From the NCBI RefSeq assembly GCF_047948215.1, contig NC_134456.1, positions 61,953,029 through 62,017,028 on the forward strand: 64,000 nucleotides of DNA, given 5' to 3'. A program made the translations under genes and the position numbers. Each line of letters opens with the position of its first letter. Within the stretch, counting starts at the first letter, position 1. The stretch is from Lycorma delicatula. Lineage: Eukaryota; Arthropoda; Insecta; Hemiptera; Fulgoridae. The notes beneath the pieces were generated by a model, which was given only the letters and a program-made list of their open reading frames with translations, had not been told where the DNA came from and searched no databases. Positions 1-11,820 of this stretch are shown one piece after another.

Positions 1-49
<49 letters not shown>
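1..49. repeat. (AT)n microsatellite
   Basis: The window opens inside an uninterrupted AT dinucleotide run, so its true left edge is outside the window. Confidence 0.95.
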
Positions 50-51
<2 letters not shown>

Positions 52-3000
52 TAATTATCGAGGCTAAAATAGATTTTATATATATATTTATTTATATAAT
101 ATAATATATAGTTACGATTTTAAAAAAAATACACAATATTTAATACTGTATGATAACGAATACAATATTTCATTTTTCTGTCTCCCAACTACTTTAAATT
201 ACATACTGTTGTTATTATTTTTATTATTATTATCGGTTTTTTATCTGCGATTCTGTTAAAGTACGGTTCTCTAAAACGGCTGAAAACCTATAATAAATAA
301 TAAAATTTTCTAATACGATCCTAGATGTTCCGTCAAACACAACATCGCTGTTGCAATCACTAAACCCAAATAATGCATCATTTTACAAACCATACTGTCT
401 ATGTCAAACTTATTAAATTTCGTTTAGTATGATAAAAAAATGACCAAAATTAGGTTAAAATATTTTGAAGACAAGTTGTTTGGCAAAACAACAAAAACAA
501 GTTCTGAAGTAAGATTTATTAATGGAACAAAAGATTCAAACAGGATATTAAAATTTTAATATAATATCTCGTTTATAAAGAGGTTTATAAAGATTTGAAA
601 GAAATCAAACAATTACAAATTATAAGCTATTTTTGAACAACGAAAATTAGTCTCCCTTCTTTTTATTTTTCTCATAATGTGAGCAATGAGTTGCAGCGTA
701 TAATATATTTTGAAGAATAAAAAAACAGAATTTAACAATAGGTTTAAAGATTTTACATTCCTATAGTTATAGAATTGAAAGGATATTTTACTTTCCCTCT
801 TATTATATTAATAAAAAGAAAAAAATTGGTAATCGTGTTAAAATCACTTTTCCACTTTTTAATGTTTTGGATACATGAAGCATTGAGAAGTGTTTCGAAG
901 AGATGAATTCTATTCATTCGTAGGTTTAAAGATGTGTCTATCGGTGTGAGTGTGTGCGTGCGAGTGTATGTTGCTTTCTATTTGAGTTAATCTCTTAATA
1001 ATGACTTAACCGAAAATCTTTATATTTGGTATGGTGAACAACGCGATCGATCTATCTAAATTTTATAGTCGGAATCTCATAGAGGTGAGGAGATAAAAGA
1101 GGTGTGAGTGGTCATGTCATGGCTTGAGCTGGTCTTAAAAAATCTTAGTCGTATGAATTTTCAGCTTTAAAAAAAAAAAGAGAGAATTCTGTCTCAGATT
1201 ACTTTGTCCAAAACCATTCTCCAATTTTTAAATAATAGTTTTACACAAAATTTTAACTTCCTCCAAGCAGAAATGTTTTTCATTGAATATTGCTACACGT
1301 AGTTATTAGTTATTTTTAGTATAAAAATTCGAAATTTGAATCTCAGAAAGGTAAATTTTTGGATTGGTTAAATCAACACATCAGATATTTTTATATTTAT
1401 AAGCCAAGTAATCCAAAATGTTTAAATTTGGCATGTACGGTTGTAAACAGATTCTTCGGCTGATAAGATGAACAGGGTATAATGTTTTATTAGCCTTGCG
1501 TTTGCCTACCATGCACTATGTTCACCTATTTCAACAGATTCCAAAAATTTCGTTGCTACTTTATCATGTTAATAAATTGTAACTTAAGCAATACTATTTG
1601 TTACGTAAATTTTACAATTATTTAATCGCTGATTGTTTGTGGTGATGTCTGTAGAAATGAAATAAATTTTTGATAATGTGTGGAAGATGTAAGACATTTA
1701 ATATTATCTCTCTATATGTAATACGCTAATGAAAGACGATGGTTGTGCATAGTTTATAAGACATCAATATAAACCCCTAGAAATGTGGTATCGTTGGATA
1801 GAGAATTTCCCTCGGGTGTGTATCAAAAAAATTTAAGACGAAAAATAAAGTGAAAAAGTATTGAAAGTGCAAAAAATTAGTTAAAATTCAAATTTGTTTC
1901 GTTGGCCCATTGATGCGTCCAATCGCCACTGGCGAGCCACCGTCGCCAGCCATATATATACAGTCATGATACTTCACTGATACATCTGTGTTTCGTGTTA
2001 AGAAATTATCTTACGAGTTTTTTTCTAATAATAAGGATCTGTATTCATAGTCGTTACCACCAAGCGACTTCACTTTATACTTCTAAAATAAGAAAAGGTA
2101 TTAAATATTGTGTGAATATAGTGAGGGATTACTGTATTTTCACTTTATATTTAAAAATAATTAATGATATATTTGAATAATTTGGAAATACTATGTTTGT
2201 AAATATAAAACAATAATCTGTCACTAACATTTATCTCTTTACTTGTTAATTGAAAGAAAAGTATTTAATTATTTTAAGTAAACTTCTCCGCAGTTTGGCG
2301 ACATTTTCTTGAAGGATATAAAATTTGAGTGCTAATGAGTAATATGAATTGTTCGTTTTGGTTTAATTAAAGTCACTATCTCAGGAATAGTCGGTTAAAG
2401 ATTGAAGTTTGTTAACGTGTACAGTCTGTTGTAGACATTAAAATTTGAAAATAAATAAAGGAAAAGCTGATCTTTACATAGCTGCGTAAAGTAGATAGCT
2501 TCATAACACCTAATTTAGTTTTTAACAAAAATCCAAACTTTTTAAAGTTTAGGTTTTACAGATTTCGGTTTTGACGTAAATTAACAAAGTACTATTTAAT
2601 ATAGAAAAGAGAAATGACAGAAAAATATTTGAATTGAGTGAAATTGCTGAGTAAATTGATTAGTGTTAAAAAAAATTCATTTTTGTTTAACTTTGTATTG
2701 AACTTTTTCCAAGTTTTCACTGTCTTAAAACAGTTTATTAGCCCAGTAACACTCCATCATTTTCTCTAACATTCTAATCAAATCTGTTATTGAACAATTT
2801 TGCCAAACAAATTCCAGTGACTTCATACATTATACGGATATACTCATTGGTATTTATAAATAATCACATATAATACTCATTCAATCACTTAAATAAACGT
2901 CAATGTAATTTACTTCAATTTGTACTATAACTATATTTAATAGTACTTCTCTTATTTTATTGTTTCCTTTTGTAGTACTTCTTTAGGTCTGCTCGAGGAT

Positions 3001-3822
3001 GGTGTGTATGAGTAGCCTACATTTCGAACAAATATTTACCCTGATAATTTAAAAATGTTCTCTATGATTAATTTACTTTCTTTCTCTCTTTCAGCCGAAA
3101 TTCTTAACTTGTCCGAAAATTTCTGATTAGATGGAAGAATTCTATCTTAACTCAGGGATATTTATTTTTAATGTCTTTTTTGAAGGGGAAAATATTTCGT
3201 AAAGAATTACATTAAATAATCTGAAAAGTTTATTTTTATCGAAGAGTTACCACAAAATTTTCAGTAGTATAATAAAGATAATAACAATAATATATCTTTA
3301 CATTAAGTTGGTGATTTTAATTTAATCTGTTTAATGTTCACTTATACGACACCGTGGAAGAGAGAAAGAGTTGTTGTAATTAGTTATTCCTTGAATAGTA
3401 ATCCTGTTATGTTGCGTAGTAAGGCTTTCCATTTTTCCAGTCAATAGAAAATGTGTTTAATTTTCCATATTAGAAATCTTGGAGAAAAAATTACAAAAAT
3501 ATGTTTATAAACTCCTTCCCCCACTTACTAAAAATATATCATCAGTATTTTATAATAGATAATAGTTACATATTTTTAAATATTGAAGCTAAATCATAAT
3601 AAAATTATTTATATAAAATAATCTTAATTTCCTAGAACAGTTGGGAAAAAAGTAGGACAGTTATTTAATTATATTGCTTTATCTCTGACAAACTGTAAAA
3701 AGTGATAAATAGATTACATCATGATGTATGAAACTAATAACTGTCCTTACTCAACATGTAATAAGTTAAGTCTCTAAAGCTCTTTTTGTATTTTATTATA
3801 ATTGATTAACGATATATATAAA
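50..3822. other. AT-rich non-coding stretch
   Basis: This stretch is AT-rich, with short homopolymer runs and stops in all frames. The only open frames are short and of random composition. A short GC-richer patch at about 1905-1950 precedes a TATATATA at 1953-1960, but nothing else supports a promoter. I see no gene. Confidence 0.7.
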
Positions 3823-3838
3823 CGCGCGCGCGCGCGCG
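3823..3838. repeat. (CG)n microsatellite
   Basis: Eight CG units follow a short (TA)n run at 3812-3820. Such an alternating purine-pyrimidine tract stands out in very AT-rich surroundings. Confidence 0.9.
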
Positions 3839-3840
3839 TG

Positions 3841-6800
3841 TTAATTATAATTTGAAAAATTATCATGGTATTTTTGTTAGGCTCTACCATAGCATAGTAT
3901 AAGTATAGAAGGCAATATTTAATTGATGGACTGAAAATTAATTAAACATTTTCAGAAACAATATTGTTATAAGTTTGTTTTTTGTTAAAAACCTTTAATA
4001 ATCAAAGGAAAACTTAAATTAAAAGTATGTGTGTGTATAATTTATTTATTGAAATTAATATCACGTATTGTGAAATACTGCAACTGCGGACAGGAAAGTT
4101 GCCTGTTCCAACTGTTACGGAACAGGAAAGATCAACGCCCAATGATGGCACAATACGCGACAATATAAAAAGGTATTTAAATCATATACTATTATTTAAA
4201 AAGTTACTTACAAAACTTAAGTACAAAATATTCCACAAAAATAATTATAACAAATCCATATACCTATAAAGTAAAAAAATAACATTAAAGATTATTACAA
4301 GGTAATGTAAAGTTCTTTTTTTCTGTTTACGTTACAAAATTATCTCTTCAAGAAACCTCCCATTCACTGGAAAAAAGTCGTGAAGTGAAAAGAATATATA
4401 TATAAACGAATTAAAATTAAAACACGTAATGGAAATATAAAGTATTAATACATATCTGCCGTGATAAGATTATGAACCCAACAAATTAAATCTCTTTAAT
4501 TTTATTGTTATCGTTACCTACGTTATGTTACGTTACCTTATAAGTTGGTTCTTATAAGTTAATTTTCAAATCCTTTTACTTTGTTACGCTTAGTTACATT
4601 TTCTTTATTCATTATACTTTTTATTGTACTACATTTTTTAAACCTTTATATTGTCATGGGGGGAGTATTACTGGATGCCTCCCTTTCAACGTCATTATTA
4701 AAAACTGCACAATTTACTTATAGTTTCATTGTTCAGGAAACTGATTGTAAATAAAACAATCAATGCACACAGATATATATATATATTAAAAGTAAAATAT
4801 CGAAGGATTTCACTTGTCGTTTTTCACATGTTATCATTTATCGCAAAATATTATTCACTAAATTCACTAAACATAAAAAAAAAAAAAAAACAATTTACGG
4901 TATATTATAGGTAATTTTTATTTTTATTTACACTACATTCATGGTAATAAATGGCCACGAAGAAATGAAAACTAGTTGGATGAAATGTAATAGGTGATGT
5001 CTTATAAAATTAAAAGAGAGTAAGTGTGGCAGTGGCCGTTGAGGCTCAATACCCATGATTGCTGACATGGTGTTTTCTTTAAAAAATTCTTCATAGGCCT
5101 AACGTACAATTAATTATATAAGAATGTCAAATTAAAAATATTTCTAAACAAATTTCGTAAAAATACAAAATTTAATTTCATAGATTCATTATTCATGATC
5201 AACACAGTTTAGGAGTTCCTTTACGTTTTACTCAGATATTTATATTTTAAGTATTTTAAGCGTGTTATAAATCTAATTTTAGTTTTTAAAATTTAAAAAA
5301 AAAACTAATATTTCTGTTGTAATATAATGCTTGAGATATTTGTATGTTTTTAATTCCCATATTTTGATTAAAATAGTTAACAATTTTAAGAGTAAATAGT
5401 TAAGGGTTTTAGGGGTAAGTACGTACTTCTTAAATATTATCATTTAGAAGATTTATACACGATGATTACATAATACATACAACTAGATCATGTAAACGGC
5501 TTTAACAACAAATTACATAAAAATCGCGTTTATCGCACGAATAAAATGTTCGACCAGTTGTAGGATAGATACAAAAATGCAAAATCTTTAAATAAAGTAA
5601 ATCGTATCTTTGTATAGTGTATTGTAAATTCAAGTACAATAATTTATAGTTTTTAGTTTTATTCCGCTTATCTTATAAATATGATGTAATTGTAATAGAA
5701 TTAATTTAAGTACTCAGTGTAGTCTACGAACAAAAAATATTGGTTTGAAAATAAATCAGTAATGAATCCGTCAAAAAATATTTAACAGATTGTAAGCAAC
5801 GTAATTGATAAATAAAATTATTATTTTTTATTCGTAATTTTGTAAATTTCAAGAAATACATTTTATAACGTTTACTAAAGAACAGAATTATTTTTTTTCT
5901 GTAACTGTAATGGTTGAATTAAAGAATTTTATCATTTTCCTGTGTAGTTTTATTAACAATCTACGTAATTTAATTCGAATAAAATTTAAACTTGCGATTA
6001 TATTTATTTTTTAGAAAAATTGCAGCATGAGTAAAAAAATACATATATACAAGTAGGTAGTATTAATTAGGTTCAGTTATTTTTAATTTTCTTTTGCACT
6101 AGGAAAGTAGAGCGAAAAGCTTTTATGGTTTTTAATGTAACGTGTTACGGTTTATAAAGGATAATAAATCGGAAGTAGTTCATTCTAATAAAGACTGAAC
6201 TTCGGTGTTGTGTACCTATTCTTTTTTTAATATAATTTTTATTTTTTCGTATAATTCTATTGCAAGAGTGTAGAATTTTAATTTATTTTTAAAATGCTAA
6301 AATAATATTCACGTGATCTACGCATTCAATAGAAGTCATTCTTTGCGTGAAATATCGTGGTAATTACAAATTAAATTTTTTATTGTTGCAATAACGCGTC
6401 GGACGACGTAAAAAAAATCACTTATGGAATTGAAACTTGGCAAAGTCATAAATGAATGATTTTATAAATAAGCATATGAAACTCCAAAATTTTATCTCAT
6501 TCCACTTTATTTATCGTTACGTATAAACTTTAGCAATAGTAAGATTAATAAAACAGGTTAAATTATGCGTATCGTAAGAGAAAAACAAATCTTACTTCCT
6601 TGAATACGGGAAATCCTGCATTCAGAAAAGAGTATTGTTAAAGATTATTCAATAATGTATTAAATATTTCTTGATTCAAAAAACTAAAATAAAAGTGAAT
6701 AATCAATTTTAACTTATTAGTTTAATTGAAAAATCGTTTTTCAATGAATAATTTTAATTTGTTATTCGTAGTTTAATATTTGTTCTTAATATTATGCGGA

Positions 6801-7140
6801 ATAAAATCTCATGAAGTCCCCAGAGAACAATAACGCGAGTGAGTAATTCTACTAAAAATAAAACCTAAACGCTGTTCAATATAAACTGTTTCAATTTAAA
6901 TTTAAAATTCCTGGTTTAGCTTCATAAAATACATTGGAGTTATTCAGAGAGTTTAATGTATTAAAATATTTAGGGAATTTAGATGACCAGTTTCTTGTGC
7001 CTTATCCCTCATGATGCAACATATTTTATGTAAATTATAGATTACTAATGCAAATATCCGTAATGTTGATAGCTAATGTTTTTATAAAATTAACTTTTTT
7101 CTCCAAACTGAATTCGCATTATTATTTTTTATTTTTTTTA
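3841..7140. other. AT-rich non-coding stretch
   Basis: No recognisable gene or element. One short GC-richer island at about 4076-4165 lies in an 80-codon open frame from 4027 to 4269 whose product resembles nothing I know. The last 20 bases or so (about 7120-7140) are T-rich and probably represent the A-rich 3' tail of the minus-strand LINE that follows. Confidence 0.65.
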
Positions 7141-7144
7141 TCGT

Positions 7145-7490
7145 TCCCCTTTGTTTATCTCCACCCTGAAGCCGGAACCGCAACTAAGCTTGTACAAGCT
7201 CCAGAGAGTGCCATCGCTTCAAACTACCTAGGCAGGAACTAAGATTCTCTCCAGGTAGCCGGCACTCGGTCTTTCATTCGCCATGCCTCTAATGAGGGGA
7301 TCCAAGGGTGTCACCCACCGGGACTCCGGTCTTGACGCCACGCCTATAATGGGGAACCTCAGAGGGATCCCCCACCGGGACTATGATCTTATTTTACATC
7401 CCGTCATGAAGTTCCAAAAAGAGTCCCCGTCCAGTCATCAAAAGTAGGACACCTGAGCGTCCCACCCCTCCTAGACGAGGCTGTCCCAAC
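7145..7490 (-). other. GC-rich 3' UTR-like block with tandem units
   Basis: This GC-rich non-coding block lies between the broken RNase H frame and the T-rich end. It contains two imperfect units of about 55 bp (around 7281-7333 and 7337-7389). Each has a CGCCTCTAAT/CGCCTATAAT-like start and a CCACCGGGACT core. A very similar pattern (GCCTCTAA, then CGGGACTCGGTC) occurs in the 3' UTR of the R1-clade element at about 13370-13520. It is either the native 3' UTR of the I-clade element or the tail of an R1-type element fused to it. Confidence 0.55.
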
Positions 7491-7491
7491 C

Positions 7492-7983
7492 CTAGGTCGT
7501 TTCCAAAAGCAAAGACGGACGGGTCTCATTTCTTGCTACTAGTCCTACAGCTACGGCTCCCAAGTGAATGCCCTCGAACTTTTTCCAACAGTGGGCTTCT
7601 CCATTTACACATATGGAGCATCCAACACCATGTTCAGTTTTAGAACCGTCAGTATAAATTCTAATATGTTCTTCGTAACTACTGACGGTTGCCAAAAATT
7701 CCTGTTGGATGATCACTGCTGGCTTCTTTTTTATTTCTCCCTTAGAGAGATCCAACCTTGTATTTACCGCTGGCAAAAGCCATGGCGGTATTTCACTTGT
7801 GGAAATTGCTATTGTATCTGGAATAGCAATTTCGTATTTTCTTCTTAATTCGTGATACCTAATTCCGGCTGGTCTGGAATAGGTAGCACGACGTTCATAT
7901 ACTGCAGCCATTGGATGATTCATGAAAAGTTTATTATTTATATGGGCAGGAAAAGCCCATACGTTTGCTGCATGTCTTAACAA
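7492..7983 (-). pseudogene. RNase H region of the I-clade ORF2 (truncated)
   Basis: The 163-residue frame holds the linker after RT and then the first RNase H strand, with the hallmark IYTDGSKTEHGVGCSI, which carries the first catalytic Asp. In intact enzymes this is followed by a helix with the catalytic Glu and by two further acidic residues. Here the frame runs only about 25 residues further before a stop, and those motifs are absent. The domain was therefore cut by a deletion or by fusion to the 3' block. It would have removed RNA from the RNA:DNA hybrid during element copying. Confidence 0.75.
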
Positions 7984-8463
7984 AAGGCTTTCTCTCTTCT
8001 ATAATGTAGTGGCATTATTCCGGCTTCGGACATTAGGCTATTCGCCGGACTTGTGCGGAAAGCGCCTGTCGCATATCTAATTCCGCTATTATGAATTACG
8101 TCTAACTTTCTTAAATGCGACTTTCTAGTGGATGAATATACAATACATCCGTAGTCTAGTTTCGATTGAACCAATACCTTATACAGTCTCAACAATATCT
8201 CTTTATCTGAGCCCCAATTAGTATTCGAAAAACATTTGATATTGTTTAGGGCTTTTTTGCATCTAACACTCAAGCTGTATGTGTAATCCCCATGTAAGGG
8301 ATTTATCCAATACTAATCATAAAAATCTGATATTGTCTTTATATTGTATTGGATCATTGCCAATTCTCAACGTAGGACTTTGGTGAGGAATTCTCTTCCT
8401 GTAGAAGTGTACACAGCACGTTTTTTCTGGTGAAAATTGGAATCCATTATTCCCATCGCGGAA
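7977..8463 (-). pseudogene. Post-RT (thumb/connection) region of the I-clade ORF2
   Basis: The frame 8273-7977 contains LVQSKLDYGCIVYSS followed by a KLDVIHNSGIRYATGAF block and FRTSPANSL, conserved in the region after the RT palm of I and related LINEs. The segment 8463-8274 continues the RT in another frame (a readable FQFSPEKTCCVHF stretch), so at least one frameshift separates it from the RT and another from the RNase H frame. It has no catalytic role of its own. Confidence 0.75.
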
Positions 8464-9003
8464 TTATATCCCATTATTCGGAGCAACTTCGTTTAAGGCG
8501 TCGATCGCCCGTTGCAATTTGTATTTCACCATAGCAGTCTTGTTGCTGGCATACACAATTGCCAAATCATCAACATAGGCGCTTTTGCTGATTTCCACTG
8601 GAATGGCTAACATCAATTTATTAATGGCGATCATAAACAAGGTACCGCTCAACGGCGAACCTTGTGGTATGCCATTTTCCAGGATTTTTATAGATGAATA
8701 TCTATTGTTGTTGACAAGTACTTGGAAAGTACGGTCATTCATATAGTTGCTCAAAAAGATTGGCAGTTTGCCACGAATGCCCCGTTCATGTATCTGGAGC
8801 ATTATACCGTGACGCCAGGTCATATCGAAAGCCTTCTGAAGATCAAAGAAGACTCCGACACAATGTTTCCTTGTAATAAAGCTGTTATGTATAACGTTCT
8901 CTAAGTTAATCATTTGATCAGTGGTAGAATGGTATTGACGGTTGAGCTTTTTTCCACTGCTGCGGGTACATTCCATCCCGCCATATTTGATTATGCAATT
9001 CAA
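8464..9003 (-). pseudogene. Reverse transcriptase palm of the I-clade ORF2
   Basis: The frame reads from STTDQMINLENVI, through FFDLQKAFDMTWRHGI (first catalytic Asp) and GIPQGSPLSGTLF, to AYVDDLAIVYAS, the catalytic YVDD box. This is the palm of a LINE RT that would extend cDNA from a nicked target. It is shifted one frame relative to the upstream piece. The fingers region expected before it, with the SYRPI-type motif, is missing. This points to an internal deletion of roughly 80 codons next to 8960. Confidence 0.85.
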
Positions 9004-10400
9004 ATAGTCTGCGTTTTGCAGTGGTATTCAGCTGCCTGATCACATTATAGTGGATTTCATCCGGACCAGCAGCTGTGTTGCCTGCTTTTTCCAACGCTTT
9101 CACAAATTCTTCCATTTTAAATGGTACATTATATGAGTAATTATACTCAGTTCTCAAATTTAGTAGACCTTCAAGTTGTTCTTTTTTGGTCCGAAAACCT
9201 TCTTCGTAGTTGGCCGTTTTGCTGGCCTTCTCGAAGTGATTGGACAATAGTTCTGCGATTTCGTGTGGAATGTCTTTAATTTCATCTTCATCTTGAAGGC
9301 TAGTTATGGGAGAAAAATTTTTACGCCCACACATCGCCTTCACTTTCCTCCAAACGTCTGCTGCAGTAGTAGTTCTGTCAATGAATGACACATATTGATG
9401 CCAGGATCGTTTCTTTGAATCTGTCATAAGACGTTTTGCATACGCCCTGTATTTTTTAAAGGCAATAAGATTCTCTGTGGTTGGACGTTTCTTAAATGCG
9501 TTATACGCACTTTTCTTTCTTTTAATGTCTTCACTAATTTCATCGTTCCACCATGGAACGGGTTTCTTGATAAGTTTCCCAGATGTTTTGGGAATGTATC
9601 TCGATGCCGACTGACGTATTGTATTTGTTATAGCGTCGACATCGTCCCCGATAACTCCAGTTGTTTCAGGGAGTATTGTTCTAGCCGTGAAGCTCGTCCA
9701 ATCTGCCTTTTCAAACAACCATCTTTTAGAGATGGGATATGTTTGTCTTGTAACATCAGTTACAATTTGCACCGGGAAATGATCGCTTCCATGCAAATCG
9801 TCTAAGACATGGAAGCTGTACCTCGGTGCTATCGATCCGCTTATAAATGCAAGATCTATACAGGACGTCGATCCATCTCTGGCATTGAAAAAGGTTCCTG
9901 ACCCGTCGTTTAAAATAATAAGTTCAGAATTCATCAGGAACCTTTCCAGTTCTCTTCCGGGGGGATCTACTCGATCCGATCCCCAAAGAGAATTATGAGC
10001 ATTAAAATCATCCACCAATAAGACAGGTGGGGGAAGCTGAGATATTAATCGCGCTATGTAATCCTCCTTCCAATCAAAATTTGGTAAGTATATGCTCCAG
10101 ACAGTGACCTGAAGCGGACGCTTCATTCTAACGGCGACCGCTTGTAGGTTTGTATTTAGATCAACAGCTTCGGTGGTAGCTCTGGTTGATGTTAATATGG
10201 CTACTCCACCTCTAACTCTTACATTTGGCGGTTGATCTCGCCGAAATATGTCGTATCCTTTTAATTTAAATTTTTCATTTCGGCTGAAATGCGTTTCTGC
10301 AGACATATACAAATCGGGTCTACATCATGTACCAAGCGTTGGAACTCATGGATATTTGAAAAACATCCATTGATGTTCCATTGTACTATAGACTCGCTGA
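8940..10400 (-). pseudogene. Endonuclease and RT N-terminus of the I-clade ORF2
   Basis: An apurinic-type endonuclease begins near 10390 with IVQWNINGCFSN (metal-binding Asn motif). A one-base frameshift near 10300 interrupts it before the ETHFSRNE segment, and the frame then runs from 10312. It shows VDDFNAHNSLWGSD (normally GDFNAH; here a V-D-D variant), the RELERFL helix and GSDHFPV (active-site SDH). A basic linker and the RT entry motif AAGPDEIHYNVIRQL follow. Coding ends at WKKAQ, where the internal deletion begins. The endonuclease nicks target DNA to start target-primed reverse transcription. Confidence 0.85.
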
Positions 10401-10422
10401 TTTTAAATTAAATTAAACTAAA

Positions 10423-11024
10423 TTAAATCACATTAGAGACTAGGTTTTCGTTTCGGCCAATCTTTTTTTCTCTTTTTTTCCATACTGCGAACAGCTTCGT
10501 GCTCGCAGATAACGTCGTCGCCCGTATAGCTTCCCGTCTCCGAATCTGAGACAACAGAAGCCACCGACGACGACGGGCATGGATCGGTGCAGTTTCAGGC
10601 GCCGATTGAGAGGCGGCAACCTGGCCGCCCCCCGACACAAGGGTAGCACCGGTCACCGCCTGTGGAAGGGGGGACACTCGCCCCCCTGTGTGATTTTTTG
10701 TGGCCTCTGTGGTTTAGAGGCCACCTCAGTTGCGGAAGGCTTGGCAGCCTCTATAACGCACTCTTTCTTTTTATCATTAAGGATCTCACTGAGACGGACT
10801 TGACATTCTGGTTTGGTGTCCGTTTTCTTTTCTACAGGAGCAACTTTTATTTTTACAGATTTATCTTCAGCAGGCTGTACCACTATCTTTGGCTTAACAA
10901 ATTCTTTACTGCTGAAAGGTTTCATCTTGTTTTCGATGATCCTCTCAATCATGCCAGCCAAAGTAGGCGCAAGTTTGTTTATAATTTGTGTTTCATCTAC
11001 AGCAATTCTTTGGTGAGGAGTCAC
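10423..11024 (-). pseudogene. C-terminal part of the I-clade ORF1 (gag-like)
   Basis: Two frames (11024-10653 and 10677-10423) together look like the last third of a LINE ORF1. A Lys/Glu-rich, Pro-containing segment is followed by an Arg-rich segment and a basic tail ending WKKREKKIGRNE. It sits just upstream of the endonuclease, as expected. The N-terminal part and any zinc knuckles are missing because the element is cut at about 11020. A frameshift lies near 10660. Product: nucleic-acid-binding protein of the retrotransposon particle. Confidence 0.6.
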
Positions 11025-11820
11025 TTGGAGTACTCGACCGTGGTGTGGAATAGTACACGAGTTTTTGCCTCTGATCTGGTTGAGGGTGTTCAGAATAGGT
11101 TCTTGAACTGGATGCGTTTTAAGTTTAGAGATTGTTTTGTTGGCGCTAGTAGAGAGGATATGTTGAGGCGATTAGGCCTTTCCAGGTTATCTGATAGAAG
11201 AACGTACTTTGACTTGGTTTTCTTTTATAAAGCTCTGCACAATAAACTTCCGACGCGTTACCATGTTGTCTTGCGAAACCAGGCCAGGTCAGTGAGGTCT
11301 TTTAGGCAATTTGTGACACCGGTTGGTTCCACCGTATCTCCAATTGAGCGGTGTACCAGTGTTGCAGTGGAGTTCCAGGATAAGCTAAGCTTTTGGGAAG
11401 ATGAGGCAACCTTCATTAAAAATTTTAGAGGGTTACGTGACGATGGATTATTGTCCTTGGTGTAATGCTCACGTTCATGATTTTAAAATTATTGTTGTTT
11501 TTTTAAGGATTATTGCTTATAACTTGTTTTATTTGGAATGTATTAGTAATATTATGTTTTTGTTTTTGTATGTTTTCATCTATGTGTTTTATTATCACTC
11601 CATAGCTACCGTTTTTAAAGTTCTAATTATTATTTTTTTGTATTTGACTGTATAATTGTTATTATTATTATTATTGTGTTTTGAATATTGTATTTTTAAT
11701 TTATATGTGGGTTGTTGACTTGTGGCTGTTCTTTTGTGATTTTATGTGATATTGTGCAACATACAAAGGTTTTGTGTAACTGTACTGTTGCACAAACAAA
11801 GCAAATAAACAAATAAACAA
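11005..11820 (+). mobile_element. 3' end of a CR1/Jockey-like LINE
   Basis: A plus-strand open frame ending at 11465 carries the conserved end of a LINE ORF2: SLVRSHLEYSTVVWNS, then VQNRFLNWM, RRTYFDLVFFYKALHNK and SPIERC. These match the C-terminal region of CR1/L2/Jockey-type LINEs. A 3' UTR of about 330 bp follows and ends in AAACAAATAAACAAATAAAC-like repeats near 11795-11820. The 5' edge abuts the truncated 5' edge of the opposite-strand I-clade element. Only about 0.8 kb survives, so the copy is severely 5'-truncated. Confidence 0.7.

Larger units (their letters stand above)
7141..11020 (-). mobile_element. Decayed I-clade non-LTR retrotransposon
   Basis: A minus-strand LINE reads in order: end of ORF1 (11024-10423), apurinic-type endonuclease, reverse transcriptase with a YVDD active site, a post-RT domain and the start of RNase H (to 7492). 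RNase H together with the YVDD RT and the style of the endonuclease points to the I clade (I/Nimb type). The ORF1 start and 5' UTR are missing, and the 5' end meets another LINE in the opposite orientation near 11005-11020. The T-rich stretch before 7141 is taken as the copied A-rich tail. I found no target-site duplication. Several frameshifts and at least one internal deletion make it inactive. Clade assignment comes from motif recognition, not from a tree. Confidence 0.8.

Noticed and set aside
1953..1990. TATATATA with downstream sequence as a core promoter
   Set aside because: TA-rich runs are everywhere here, and no transcript or coding start follows.
10579..10803. Plus-strand open frames across the I-clade ORF1 region
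   Set aside because: They are antisense shadows of the element's GC-rich coding sequence.
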